A stretch of DNA of 64,000 nucleotides from positions 85,182,175 to 85,246,174 of the forward strand of contig NC_054702.1 in NCBI RefSeq assembly GCF_016097555.1, read 5' to 3'. Each line of letters begins with the position of its first letter. Position 1 is the first letter of the stretch. The stretch comes from Gigantopelta aegis (taxonomy: Eukaryota > Mollusca > Gastropoda > Neomphalida > Peltospiridae). Below are positions 47,801 through 60,539 of this stretch, piece after piece. The notes beneath the pieces are model-generated. The model saw only the letters and a list, made by a program, of their open reading frames with translations. It was not told the DNA's origin and made no database searches. Both the position numbers and the translations under genes were made by a program.

Positions 47801-49441
47801 GTTAAATTGAATGATCTGGCAAATATTCCAACATGAACATTGTTTTGTCAATGACCTCACCAGAATTGAAATAATTCCATAACGGAAATTTGCTATATCA
47901 GAAATAAGATATATAATATACAAACTACTTCAATCAAACATGGCAATGTCAGTTCCAAATATTCATTAGTAATGTAATACAATTCAAGACTCTTTAATAA
48001 TATTATACTCTATTTGCTCAACACTACATATGATATATCAGATTTAAACAATTTCCGTAACTGTTTTACAATCTAAACAATATTTTATCTATAATAATGT
48101 ATCAAAATATGACGGATTTACAGTACTGTTTACTTCTTTCAATAAATATGAAAACTGCATTCTCATTAAACTAGTAATAGATCCCAGGGGCCTAATTCAC
48201 TAAAGACTCGCAACGTTGCGATCTCGCAGTGCAATGCTAAACGACTTGCAAAGAGGATGCTTTGTTGTCTAGCAGAGAACTTTGTGAATTAGGCCCCAGG
48301 TATTTAAAAAAAAATCCAAAAATAGGGTGAACTTCCATAACGAAACTGGCATCGGAGATTACATAAAAAGATAACCTGTTGGTAAATTTCGTTTCTGCGG
48401 ATTTGTTCTCGCAACTGTTTTATTTTATGTGTTACCTATAATATTAGAAAGTACGTGCAAACAGTCTTAGTAAACTATAGACATTTTAAACTAACATATT
48501 ATCTATGATGATTTAAGAGTTGTCACGAATATAAACATTAAACAGCGATATTAATTGATTTAACAATATTATTACGGCATAAAGAAATAGTATGCAATTA
48601 AAACCTATAACAATCAAATATCCACTTAGATGCATACGTAACCGAATTGAGTCGGGTCCCATATTAATTGGGTATAGCTCAGATCTAGACACATCTGACT
48701 GAGAAATAAATGGTGGACCCACAGTGACTCATATCTTGTTCTTGTTTTTAGGTTGACTCCTATTTGCGCCTTAGTTATATCACTCAGAATTAGCTCCAAA
48801 GCAAAGTAGTAGTCCTAAAACCAGATTGTTAAACCACTCGGTTATACAAAACCCAATGGTTCAAAATAATCACGGTTATAATATGCATAATTATGTTCTT
48901 CAGATTTCAATAATATTTTGGCTCCATTAATAACTCCGTGAATTCTTAACAAAACACATAATTGCAATTCATGTTTTTGAAGTTATTTTATTTTAATTAT
49001 AAAATATTCAGTTCAGAGTATATATAATATAGATATAATGTCATTGCTAAATTTATTATTAATTAGTCAAATTAGTCGTATTGTATATTTTAGTAAACTG
49101 GTTCCAAGTAAAATGTAGTAATACAAATTATTAAATGTACAGGCTACGCTGAGGTCTATTTTGTAAAATTTAAAATTACTATTAAATAAATACAAGATAA
49201 TTCTCCTTTTTATAATAAAGTAAATATTTATGTTTTTCAATTTTAAATAAAATTAGTTTAAAATAGCTTCTCATGTCGGGTTTTTCTGTTACGGTGTATG
49301 TTTTAATTTCTAATATCACTTTTGAAAACTAGTGCCCATGCAGTCCGTTGCCGATTTATATTTATCATATTTTACATGAATGGCCTGACAGTTGTTACTT
49401 TAAGACTAAATAATTAATTTATGAAAATGTCGATTTTCAAC
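47801..49441. other. Gene-free stretch with one palindromic MITE
   Basis: A palindromic element at 48184-48300 has ends CCAGGGGCCTAATTCAC and GTGAATTAGGCCCCAGG. The remainder is AT-rich; I see no exon or other repeat in it. Confidence 0.55.
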
Positions 49442-50149
49442 CATAGGCGTACGGTCTCCCATTTTGTACTTGGGTGTGGGGGGCAGGCTGGCTTTTCCCC
49501 GAATTTTACCAAAATGCCCGAATCTGGATAGCAACATTTACTCATATTAGCATTACTATATACAAAGAAAGAAAGAAATGTTTTATTTAACGACGCATTC
49601 GACAGATTTTATTTACGGTTATATGGCGTCAGACATATGGTTAAGGACCACACAGATTTGGAGAGGAAACCCGCTGTCGCCACATAGGCTACTCTTTTAC
49701 GACAGGCAGCAAAGGGATCTTTTATTTGCGCTTCCCACAGGCAGGATAGCATAAACCATGGCCTTTGTTGAACCAGTTATGGATCACTGGTCGGTGCAAG
49801 TGGTTTACACCTACCCACTGAGCCTTGCGGAGCACTCACTCAGGGTTTAGAGTCGGTATCTGGATTAAAAACCCCATGCCTCGACTGGGATCCGAACCCA
49901 GTACCTACCAGCCTGTAGACCGATGGCTAACCACGACGCCACCGAGGCCGGTTACTATATACAAATGCAAATGAATCACTACGCATTTTTACATGGATTA
50001 CAACTAATTTTGAGGAAAGAATGATGGAAATACATCGCAAAAAGGTATCAGGTTAGCACATTTTCCCCAAATATTTGTATAATTTTTGCCCGAATTTGAG
50101 GTTTTCCTCCAGCACTAGGGGGGGGGCAGTTGCCGCCCCCTCGTTTATG
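49442..50149. mobile_element. hAT-like MITE with G/C-run end
   Basis: Starts CATAGGCGTACGG and ends CCCCTCGTTTATG (weak inverted ends), with an exact 8-bp duplication, TTTTCAAC, at 49434-49441 and 50150-50157. The right part carries a G-run, CAGTTGC and C-run. A SINE is inserted inside. Confidence 0.75.
49567..49951 (-). repeat. SINE family A, antisense, nested
   Basis: Full-length antisense copy from AAGAAAGAAATGTTTTATTT to ACCGAGGCCG. TTACTATATACAAA flanks it at 49553-49566 and 49952-49965. It is younger than the MITE around it. Confidence 0.9.
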
Positions 50150-50199
50150 TTTTCAACCAACCTGGTCGCAACAAGTGTAACATTTCCCCTGGAATAACT

Positions 50200-50500
50200 G
50201 TTTAGCAATTGTTAACTATGGCTGTGATCGAGATATCTGGTGCTTATGCCACCCACTGCATTACCCACGTCGTGTCAGCTGGCTTGTGTTTATAATATAC
50301 GTTGATAATATCACATGGCCGCGTTTGTGTCAGAATGATAATGCACTCACCGTGTTTATTAACACACACTGGAAATGTACGACAACCAGCACGAGCAGTA
50401 AACAAACATTACTTGGGTGTAAATCCACTGTCACGGGCCAGTGATATCACGGAGAATGCAGCAATTAATGGCCTATGATCGCGCCCCATTAAAACCATCT
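50200..50500. promoter_or_regulatory. Candidate regulatory island 3
   Basis: Unique, balanced-composition sequence with GTAAACAAACATTA (forkhead-like), GCAATTAATGGCC and CCCATTAAAACC (homeodomain-like) and CAGCTGG (E-box). No coding frame. Confidence 0.3.
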
Positions 50501-50995
50501 CTGAAATGATTTAATGATTGCATTATTTTTTTTATTGATAAAATGTGGGGTTTGAGGTTTTTTAAAACGTATTTATATGCATGCGGTGTAAATGCTTCCA
50601 GCAGATAATCAGGAATAAAATGCGATTGTTTCCATAAGCTTTGATTCTTGTGTTTGTGATCTACATATGTACAATGTTTAAAATGACGAGAGGAAATTGA
50701 GTCTATGCTATAAAAGAAACACCTGCTTCTACATGTGTGAGTTGGTGCATGTTGTGTAATATGTTCGTCTTTCCCTCCACCCTCAGTTTTTCGGAGATTT
50801 CATACCATGAAGACCTGCTGTGTTGGCTGCAATTGGTCACGGGTCGAAATCGAAAACTCTGCAACTCCCTAAACATTTTGGGTATACTCTAAAATTCTTA
50901 ATTCTTATAAAGACTGTATTAGTCATGTTTTATATTTAGAATTAGATTCGACGTAAAATACCATAACTAAAAAACTACAATAATTCCCATTTAAC

Positions 50996-51470
50996 AGGGG
51001 CGTTGCCAGCTTTTCAGAAGGGAATGGGGTCGAAAATAATTGAGGCTGCTTCGCAGCCGAAGCTGCTAGGAGGGTCCGGGGGCATATTCCCACCACACCC
51101 CACACCCCACAATTTTTTTTTTTTTTCTAGCAGCCAAATGCTGCATTCTAGTGTGTTTTGGAAGGCAATTTACAGCTCATTTGCTAAGGTATTTTAGGCA
51201 ATTTATTCAGGATACAGATCAGTATTTGACATGGAAATGGTACATTATATTACAAAATGCAATATAAAACAGAAAAAGTCATTCAACTATTTGATGACCG
51301 AAATTTAACCTATACAAATCACAAATCGAGATATGTGCAAAAATAATGTTAGATTTTTGCCATTTCTGGTTTTAAAAAATCATGCTGGCTCAAAAAGGGG
51401 GGGGGGGGGGGGTCGTACGAAACCCCTGACACACCCCCCCCCCCCCCCCCCCCCCGACGACGCCCTTGCA
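50996..51470. mobile_element. G/C-run MITE, decayed
   Basis: Begins CAGGGGCGTTGCCAG and ends GACGACGCCCTTG with G-run and C-run blocks near the right end. It resembles the element at 52.1 kb. No clean target-site duplication is seen. Confidence 0.5.
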
Positions 51471-51664
51471 TTAATTTGATTTGGAGAAAAATACGACAGC
51501 ATCAGCACATACAATCACTAGGGGAGTAGCCGTCGTCATAATCAACAAATGTAAAAACACGGTTATATTTTGATGGTGCGTTAAATTACCTCATGAAAAT
51601 TGCAATTAATCCTACGGGACATTCAAAATTCAATAGTACCACAAATGCCTCCCTTCTCCCACCC

Positions 51665-51785
51665 ACCCCAACCCCTTTCCAGTCCTGGACGAAGGAGCCG
51701 GCGTAAGTGGAAACCTGCACCCATGGCAGGCGTGCACTACAACAGCTTGCTCTGAATGTGCACGTTAAACCCTAAGACCAGACCA
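51665..51785 (+). repeat. Unclassified interspersed repeat, second copy
   Basis: AGTCCTGGACGAAGGAGCCG through CAACAGCTTGCTCTGAATGT matches the repeat at 21.4 kb. Confidence 0.55.
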
Positions 51786-51802
51786 GATGGCGCAGTTATT
51801 AA

Positions 51803-52474
51803 AGGGACATTCCCGAGTTTGCTGCATTGTAAGATGTTTCCGACTAATAAAATATTTCTACGATTAAACTTACATATTAAATATATTTTCTTGTTTAGAA
51901 TATCAGTGTCTGTATATTCAATGTGTTTCTGGTCGTCTTAATATTTGTAAGAAGCCCAAACTGGATTTTGTCTTCAAATAATTTCATACGTACGAAAAAA
52001 TATTTTTTAGGAAATAAAATTACAAAGTACAAATATTAGAACGATCAGAAACACGTTCAATATACAACCACCATGGGCGTCATTTGGTGGGGGACAGGGG
52101 GGACATGCCCCCCCCCCCCACTTTTAGCAGTGGGGGGGACAGAATATCTGATGTCCCCCCCCCCACTTTACTCTAAATAATGTTCTCAGACAGCCACAAT
52201 GACCTTCATTTTTCAAAATTTTCTGGGGGGGGGGGGACCAGCCCCCAGACCCCCCTAGAGTCGCTTCACGCCTAGGGCGCTCGCGATTAGTCGCACGAAA
52301 TATTGTTAGAACCCAATTGTCCCCCCCCCCCCCCACTTTTTCCTTGCAAATGACGCCCATGACAACCACCAATATTTTATGCAGAAAATATATTTGATAT
52401 GTAATTACAATCGTCAAAAAGTCTCTGTTAGTCGATAATATCTTTAAAATTGCAGCAAACTCAGGAATGTCCCT
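51803..52474. mobile_element. piggyBac-like MITE, copy C, split
   Basis: Same ends and TTAA flanks as copy B (51799-51802 and 52475-52478), interrupted by a hAT-like MITE. Without the insertion it would be about 370 bp. Confidence 0.9.
52072..52361. mobile_element. hAT-like MITE nested in copy C
   Basis: CATGGGCGTCATTTG and CAAATGACGCCCATG are perfect 15-bp inverted ends. ACAACCAC is duplicated exactly at 52064-52071 and 52362-52369. The interior has repeated G-runs and C-runs that can pair. Confidence 0.92.
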
Positions 52475-53289
52475 TTAAGTCATCGAGTTTAAGTCTGCTG
52501 GGTGATAGGTTTGCATCCTGGCTAGTATTCGCTCTGACCCTAAATAAGTACAGGGATTAATCGGGAGGTGTTATTGGGCCACTACAATTATATTACTTCT
52601 CTCTGACAGAGAAAGAGGAAACCCATTGTTGCCACACATGCTATTCCAGAAAGTGGAAAGGAATATTTTATAAGAACCTTCCATAGATTTACCAGAACTT
52701 GGACTTGCGGTGGCAGTGTGTGGACCTTTAGCGATCAAAGAGTACCTGACCCCAGACACGATGATAATAAAGGCTATAGTTAGGAAAGGGGGAAAATCGA
52801 CAGATTCCATTGAGTGGATCGATTTTGCAACCCATCATACATCAGACTAGCGTTCTAACATTGAACTCAGCTACATTCTTGTGAATTCAGAGATCAGCTG
52901 TTACCTCAGATACATGTGTGTGAGATATATCAATTTTCCTTCCGTAAAAACAAATAATTACAATATTGAGGGGTTTTCTTTAAAACAGTCGTATGTGTAT
53001 GTCAAGTACTGCGATATTTTCTTATACCTTCCACGTGTATGGCAATCAATGGCGGTATCAGAGTGACGGTCATTCATATTAGAATAGTCTCTTATTGGTA
53101 GTCATTGTTGGCTTTAATGTGGTGAATGTTTTAAGTTAAGGTTGATGATGTTGCTGGATTATTCAGTTTAAACTTAAATGGCACAAGACGTTCATATCAT
53201 ATTTATCAGATGATATTTTTTTATAAACCTCAACCTTTTTGAAGTTAAATAGCGGGAAAAAATATGTATTACCGAAGATTGAAATTTTG

Positions 53290-53990
53290 CACAATATCAC
53301 TTTATTGTGTTTTCTCGTTCCAGCCAGTGCACCACGACTGATATATCAAAGGCCGTGGTATGTGCTATCCTGTCTGTGGGGTAGTGCATATAAAAGATCC
53401 CTTGCTACTAATGGAAAAATGTAACGGGTTTCCTCTCTAAAACTATATGTCAAAATTACCATATGTTTGACATCCAATAGCCGATGATTAATAAATCAAA
53501 ATGCTCTAGTGGTGTTGTTAAACAAAACAAACTTTAACGTTATTGTGTTTTGTATTAATGCTACAATTTAAATAGTTATGCATATATATGTATATGTCTT
53601 TCTTTTATTAGTAACGCTTGATAAATATGTAAGTATAAATGCGCCGATCTGTGCACATCAGTAATCAAGGTGGGTGGGGGTTTTTTTTTTTACCGGACTC
53701 GATGTATGTCGTGGTTAAGCCATCAGACATTAAGCTGGTAGGTATTGGGTTCGCAGCCCGGTACCGGCTCCAATCCTCTTCTCTCCCACTAACCACTAAC
53801 AACTAACAACTAACCCACTGTCCTGGACAAACAGCCCAGATAACTGAGGTGTGTGCCCTGGACAGCGGATATAAGCACGGAAATAAGGTCAAATGAAATT
53901 TTCAAATTTTAAATCAATAGAATAGATGTTTAACGACACCCCAGTACGAAAAATACATCGGCTATTGGGTGTCAAACAAATGAAATCAAG
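53290..53990 (+). repeat. SINE cluster
   Basis: A 5'-truncated SINE B (about 53308-53540, AAACAAAACAAACTTTAACG tail), a SINE of the third family in sense orientation (about 53705-53905, GTCGTGGTTAAGCCATCAGA to AAATAAGGTCAAATG) and an antisense tail fragment (53928-53985). The preceding 52500-53290 includes a decayed SINE-like piece at 52590-52720 and nothing else. Confidence 0.75.
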
Positions 53991-53999
53991 GTGTTCTGT

Positions 54000-55170
54000 C
54001 TAGTACACAGGTTAGCAATTACTTGGGGTGGAGGTTTGGGTGGAGGTTAGAACAAGCCATGATTGTATACAGCGCTTTTACACATTAATAAGTTGTGCAC
54101 TGCTCCGGGTTGGTGCCGGAAGTGGAATACAAACTAAGCACTAACTAGTTTTATAGCTCATGACATAAGCATTGCACCGCTAATAACAGTGCATTTGATG
54201 ACTGTGCATAATTATCCTGATTTAATTTTCACTTGTTGAAAAGAGTTTTCTTTGTAGGAAAACTTTATTCGTTTGATTCTGATCTCTTATCAAACAGACA
54301 GACAGACAAACAGACAAACAGTTTATTCAGTAAAAGGCCTCTGGCCCAAAATACTATCAGTTTACACAATTTAAGAGCATGCGTTATCAAACATTATTAA
54401 TATTATGTTAATCGTTTTCGACACAAGAATGATACTTCTACAATGTGTGGTCGCCAATTTATCAAAGAAAGTATATACATGTATTTAGCATAACCGCAGT
54501 TTTAAACATTTTAAATATCCTAACCTGGCGACGTAGTGAAACTTAATGGGGATCGTAGACATTAGTTTTGAAGTTTCCACCATCCAGCCACAATATTTAA
54601 AGGAGGGTTTCGCTTTCTGGTAACATCAAGAAGACGTAAATAAATCCATCTCTTGAATATTATTAAAAACTAAATTGTATTATTCCAGGGAGTAGTCGAT
54701 TAACACTGAATCCCAACGGAATGGTCTTGTGTCATATAAAAAAACCCAACCCAAAATCCTTGCCTAAAATAATTGGCGGTGGGGAAGGCAGTAAAAAACC
54801 CCAGGAAAGAACTTCAATTGAAGGTTTTTTCCACTCCATCTAGACAAAACAATAGGGTAGCCGAGTGTGTGTAGGAGGGGAGGGGGGGGGGGGGGTACGG
54901 CAGGGGTGCATGGGTGCAATCTCATCTATTTTTTTTGGAACATCGTCCCAATTTGCCTGTGGCACCATAACACATGTAACCTACCCTTTCCAATGTTGGA
55001 GCCCCGCAGTATAAAAGTCCTGGCTACGCCAGGGAGACAAAAGAAAGAAGACAAATTTAAACTGAAAATGACACATTTTGGTTTTTAAACTGGGTTTTTT
55101 TTTAATTGGCAGGGGCAACCAGGTACGATTTGGTATTCTGTTGAATCTCGTAACGCTCCGGTAGCTCGGT
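54000..55170. other. Gene-free stretch
   Basis: AT-rich sequence with a (CAGA)n-like run at 54295-54320 and a G-run piece at 54875-55030 that looks like a fragment of the G/C-run MITEs. No exon is recognised. Confidence 0.35.
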
Positions 55171-55174
55171 CATA

Positions 55175-55470
55175 ATGAGTTTGTTGTTTTCCTATTAAAA
55201 CCACATTTAACCCGACATGACTTCCGAGACCGACGATTGGTTACAAGGCAGTGTCAGAGGAAGACATATGGCGGGAATTTGTCATCCATTATTTGGCACG
55301 AGAGAGAAATGAGGTGATCATTATTATTATTGTAGTTAATTGTATTAATTTATTTTAAATGCGACACCAGAATCACGTAACTAATTGCCTGACATCACGT
55401 TACATCATCGATCGTATCACATGGTAAACACTTGCGACCGTTTCAAATGCCAGTATAGTACTAACTGTGA
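55175..55470. promoter_or_regulatory. Candidate regulatory island 4
   Basis: Complex unique sequence with GACATCACGTTACATCATCG, CACATGGTAAACAC and several TAATT motifs. No coding frame. It lies 5 kb upstream of the HLX-type gene. Confidence 0.25.
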
Positions 55471-55898
55471 TTATAAGAGTATTCTGTATTCATGCATATT
55501 TCGTGAAGAAAATGCTGTCGAATTCACAGTCATACTGTATTTTAATACGATTCCCTAAAGTTGTTATACATTTCATAGGTTTGACACATAAACGTTGTTA
55601 ATTTTAACAAATTAAAATATCTTTTTAAAGTAGGCCTGTATTACTATTATACAGGAGTCGGAAGCGGGGTGGAGTATTGCGTACTATTATCTATCCTCTA
55701 TCCGTTGAAAAGCAAATTAATATATAACTGACATCTTCCGAAAGTCCGTGAGCACTTCATAGTTTAACTATAAACCTGCTGATGTCTTCTGTTATTGTAG
55801 GAATACTAGGTAAAGTGAATGTTTAAGTAAAAAGATTATTTACTAACAAACACATTTCGGTTCACATTAGGCAATATATAAGCAACGACATATTTAAA

Positions 55899-55995
55899 TT
55901 TCACACACACACAGAGAGACAGAGACAGAGACAGACAGACAGACAGACAGAGAGAGAGAGACAGACACACACACATACATACAGACAGACAGACC
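55899..55995. repeat. CACA/CAGA microsatellite
   Basis: Mixed CA, GA and CAGA units. Confidence 0.85.
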
Positions 55996-56075
55996 GAGAG
56001 GGGAAAGAAGGGGGTGAACTGCATAAATTTTACAAGACCATAATTATGTAAAACAAATGTTATTCCACCTCTTAA

Positions 56076-56458
56076 AGGGACATTCCTGAGTTTGCTGGAT
56101 TGTAAGATGTTTCGACTAATAAAATATTTCTACGATTAAATTTACATATTAAATATATTTTTTTGTTTAGAAAGTTAGTATCTTGTTTATTCAATGTGTT
56201 TCTGGTCGTCTTAATATTTGTAAGAAGCCGAAACTGATTTTGTCTTCAAATAATGTCGTACGTACGAAAAAAATATTTTAAGAAATAAAATGAAATTTAA
56301 CCTAATTCAAATATTAGAACGATCAGAAACACGTTTAATATACAGCCACTAATATTTTATGCAGAAAAATATATTTGATATTTAATTACAATAATTGTTA
56401 AAAAGTCTCTGTTAGTGGATAACATTTAAAAAATTGCAGCAAACTCAGGAATGTCCCT
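56076..56458. mobile_element. piggyBac-like MITE, copy D
   Basis: AGGGACATTCCTGAGTTTGC at the left, GCAAACTCAGGAATGTCCCT at the right, TTAA on both sides. Slightly diverged from copies B and C. Confidence 0.9.
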
Positions 56459-56818
56459 TTAAGTAATATTGTCTTTGCTATTATTATTTCAATATTTTTC
56501 TGATTTGAAATTTAATATTATGCCAATTTTGTTAAAACCAGAATATCCTTATATAATTATGGATAAGTGTTAAGATTTGGAATTCTAGCTCAGTAGTATG
56601 GGTTGTAGGATTGTTCCTCTCGGTGGACTCATTGGACTTTTTCACGTTCCAACGAGTACACCACGACTGGTATATTAAAGACAATGATGTGTGCTCTACT
56701 GTCTGGGCATTTGTGCATAAACGCTGTTAATCGCAAAGGGTAGCATATTGGTGTTTTCAAGAAGTTTTAGAGCTAAATAAATGAAAGCTCTTTTTATATT
56801 TTTAACCCTCATCGGTAC

Positions 56819-57207
56819 CTACCGGCATCGGTGGCATCGTGGTTAGGCCAGCCGTCTACAGGCTGATAGGTACTGGTTTTGGATCCCAGTCGAGGCATGG
56901 GATTTTTAATTCAGATACCGACTCCAAACCCTGAGTGAGTGCTCCGCAAGGCTCAATGGGTAGGTGTAAACCACTTGCACCGACCAGTGATCCATAACTG
57001 GTTCAACAAAGGCCATGGTTTGTGCTATCCTGCCGGTAGGAAGCGCAAATAAAAGATCCCTTGCTGCTAATCGGAAAGAGTAGCCCATGTAGTGGCGACA
57101 GCGGGTTTCCTCTCCAAATCTGTGTGGTCCTTGACCATATGTCTGACGCCATATAACCGTAAATAAAATGTGTTGAGTGCGTCGTTAAATAAAACATTTC
57201 TTTCTTT
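56819..57207 (+). repeat. SINE family A with TSD
   Basis: Full-length sense copy with CTCATCGGTAC repeated at 56808-56818 and 57208-57218. A decayed SINE B piece precedes it at 56585-56770. Confidence 0.88.
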
Positions 57208-57218
57208 CTCATCGGTAC

Positions 57219-58055
57219 TGTTGCCAGAACTTACTAATCCGTACATATGGGATCCGCCTGGACCCCACCGCTGGTTCAGGCGTTTCTGATTTTTATTCAT
57301 TATACTTTCGTCTCACAATACATTGATATGTTTTATACAACTCTCTCATATGATAATCAAAAAAAAAAAATCAAAAAAAAATAACGAGTGACATTATTGT
57401 AGTTAGAATTATACGTGTTTCACTCACTGGTCAATGTCGTGCCATATTTCAGTCACAAATATTGGTTTAAAAGTGTATTGATAGAATATTTTGGTACATT
57501 ATAACAACACAGATAATATTGAGTTCTGCGTGCGTATACCAGTCGAAAAAAACCCACCAGAAGATCCTATGGCTGTACCAACTTAAATAGTCTTTGGTCC
57601 TGATGATTGCATGCGTGGATGTGACAACTACATAACAAGAGAGGAAGCAGTAAGTGACTAATAAGAAAATATTTTTGTTGCTAGCTTTGGAATATTACTT
57701 TGTTGAAATTGGAGCAAAAAAAAAAAGAAAAGAAAAAAAAAAAGTCAACAAGTAGTAAGTTAAGTAGAATAAGTATATAAGAGTAGACTAAGAAATTGAT
57801 TATGTTAGGCAAGATCCTTCTGATAAATTGTATTATCTGGGTTCTTTTTTAGAGATTGGGTTGGGGGTTGTTGTTGTTTGTGGTGTTTCCCAACGTTTAT
57901 ATTTAAGGGAACCTTCAACATTTTGAAGGCAAATTCCTCACGCCCACCTCCGGTCAGTGCCAATGCATGTGCCTCTAAAGACAGTGCAATAAAATTATTT
58001 GATTTAGAAATATTAGCGTTATAAAGAACTGTAAGGACACGTGTTTAAAATTTAA
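57219..58055. other. Gene-free stretch
   Basis: A-runs at 57360 and 57715-57745. A short exon-like block with CATGCGTGGATGTGACAACT ends at GTAAGTGAC near 57651 but has no support around it. Otherwise featureless. Confidence 0.3.
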
Positions 58056-58059
58056 ATGA

Positions 58060-58440
58060 CACAAATAACCAATCAGCGTCAGTGTATCACCGCGGTCACG
58101 GACAGCCCAGTGAATAACACTTTGTCATGTACTCGTCTGAACTGAATTAACTGTGTTAACGCGCCGCTCCCATGGGGAGGGGCTTATCGTGGTCGCCAGA
58201 GGAGGAGACCCACACCAATAACGGTGGGTTAACGCGGCGCTGTTGGCCCCCACTGCAAGTGACACTTGTTACACTCTGACGGTAACTAGTTAATTAAGAG
58301 CAGGGTCTGTTCGACAATTTTAACATGGATTTGTGAAACATTTTCAATTAAGTAGCGTGATTTACGGCGGGGAGGTGTTTCACGATTACCAGTGGACCGC
58401 GGAACGACGTGATGTTAAATTATAATGCTCTATTTTAATA
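58060..58440. promoter_or_regulatory. Candidate regulatory island 5
   Basis: The most GC-rich unique stretch upstream of the HLX-type gene: ACCAATCAGCG, CACCGCGGTCACGG, GTTAACGCGCCGC and GTTAACGCGGCGC (a near-inverted pair), GGTGTTTCACG. It lies 2.1-2.5 kb before the start codon. It could be an enhancer or a distal promoter. Confidence 0.35.
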
Positions 58441-58943
58441 GACATTTGAAACTTATTAGAATGTTATGATTAAGCAATATAAAATGAGTTATAGTCAACA
58501 CCAATAAGAACTTATAATAAAATTATAAATGAATATAAATTTGAACGACAAAACCGTAATATGCGACCAACGCCGTATTTCTGCACAATGTAGAGTCTAA
58601 TGGATATTTTATTAGGCAAATAGTGTTTGATTCAATGAATCTCTATAATATAGTGCCTCGTCTGTAGGAGGACAGCCACTCCCGAGGAGATTCTTTACTG
58701 GAGATTAATAATTATAAATTAAATATAACAAAGACAAAAACACATTTTTAAAAAGGTTAATAATAAGAACGGCAACAAAACCAGAGTTACCAACCTATCT
58801 TCGTGTGAACTATGTCTTACGTTTTCTATTTCATAATTTTAACATTTTGCTTTAATAAATATCTGCAGATGAAATAATGTTTTATTTTCAAATCGCTATA
58901 TCGTTAGTTAGCGGTTACTATTTCTTACGTGTTTGTAACCGTG

Positions 58944-59160
<217 letters not shown>

Positions 59161-59476
59161 GGGGCGGGACGTAGCGCAGTGGTAAAGCGCTCGCTTGATG
59201 CGCGGTCGGTTTGGGATTGATCCCCGTCGGTGGGACAATTGGGTTATTACTCGTTCCACCCAGTGCACCACGACTGGTATATCAAAGGCCGTAGTATGTG
59301 CTATTTTGCCAGTGGAATGGTGCATATAAAAGATCCCTTGCTACTAATGTAAAAATATATCTGGTTTCCTCTCTAAGACTATACGTCAAAATTATTAAAT
59401 GTTTGACATCAAATAGCCAATGATTAATAAATCAATGTGCTCTAGTGGTGTAGTTAAACAAATCAACTTTTACTTT

Positions 59477-59478
<2 letters not shown>
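59161..59478 (+). repeat. SINE B inserted in a GT microsatellite
   Basis: Head GGGGCGGGACGTAGCGCAGT (A-box-like), GGTTTGGGATTGATCCCCG (B-box-like), centre with GACTGGTATATCAAAGGCC, tail GTTAAACAAATCAACTTTTA. GT repeats flank both sides (resuming at about 59479). Confidence 0.9.
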
Positions 59479-59511
<33 letters not shown>

Positions 59512-60240
59512 TTGGTATTTTAGCATTTAGTTTAATTCATTAATTTTTCAAAATTAATTAAATTTAAATTTTAATAATAATTTTAACAAAATAGATTTAA
59601 TTTGCCAACAATGAAAAATGGAAATATACGTCTTTTGAATTTTGTTAAAACATATTACTTAATAATAAACAAAATTACATCTAGCTTCTGTAAATTACTT
59701 CTTTAAAACGAAAATAATATTAAAGTCTATATTTATTTTTTTCCGTACAGCAAAATTCCATTTTTATCTTAATGGAATGTCCGCACTTTACAACTTTGTA
59801 CAAACGTCAATAAATGTACGATATTTACATTTCACTTGGTAGTAAAATTTATTTTATAATCTGCTTATCACTGCGATGACTAAACGAATACACCCAAAAT
59901 GTACTACGTATATATATAAATATATGTATACACAATACAGATGCTAGGTTTCAAAGCCGTCACTGCGGTTCCAAGTTGATTTCGACATCTGCGGTTTCTC
60001 TGCCGCGTCGGCAAACCACCAGGATAATCTGACTGTATAAACTTACCTGATATTTTATGTGATGGGATTCAGACCCGTGACATAGACGTTTGATTAATTC
60101 TGTATGACATGAACGTGATACAATTAGCTGCGTAAGGAACACCGCACACAATGCGGGCTCGCTACTCGAGCGCGATAACGCGATAATTACTTTCTAATTG
60201 ATAGCGTTTGCCTTCATAAAATGGATCTACATTTTGTCGA

Positions 60241-60302
60241 CCAATCACAGAGCGGTTTAACAATAACGATTCTTGATGCCTTCACACGTGGGGTCTTATA
60301 CA
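60241..60302 (+). promoter_or_regulatory. Possible core promoter of the HLX-type gene
   Basis: CCAATCAC at 60241 and a TATA-like TTATACA at 60296 lie about 300 and 240 bases before the start codon, in the right order and spacing for a CCAAT/TATA promoter. The start site is inferred, not seen. Confidence 0.3.
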
Positions 60303-60539
60303 AACTTTCTCAAGAAGCAGACGGACTTTTCTAACTTGGATACATATTTGACCTTAGTTGAAGGTTTAACATATTTTTTAGTCTTATAAAAGAAAACTTT
60401 AAAAAAAAAGTAACTTCACTTCAATTATATTTTTAAAATATTACTTTTTTTTATATAAAATATGCTTCAGATGTCATCGACTTATTACGGAATTATATTT
60501 AAAAAGTGACATTTATGCAGTTTTAAACTGATAAAAAAA

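Noticed and set aside
52124-52417. 97-codon - strand frame with glycine runs
   Set aside because: It crosses the boundaries of a nested hAT-like MITE and its host MITE and is made of their G/C-runs.
6833-57218. tRNA genes suggested by A- and B-box-like sequences
   Set aside because: Each lies at the head of a SINE and lacks a foldable cloverleaf with anticodon arm that I could confirm by eye.
57592-57650. Exon-like block ending in GTAAGT
   Set aside because: Too short, no partner exons and no known motif; likely chance.
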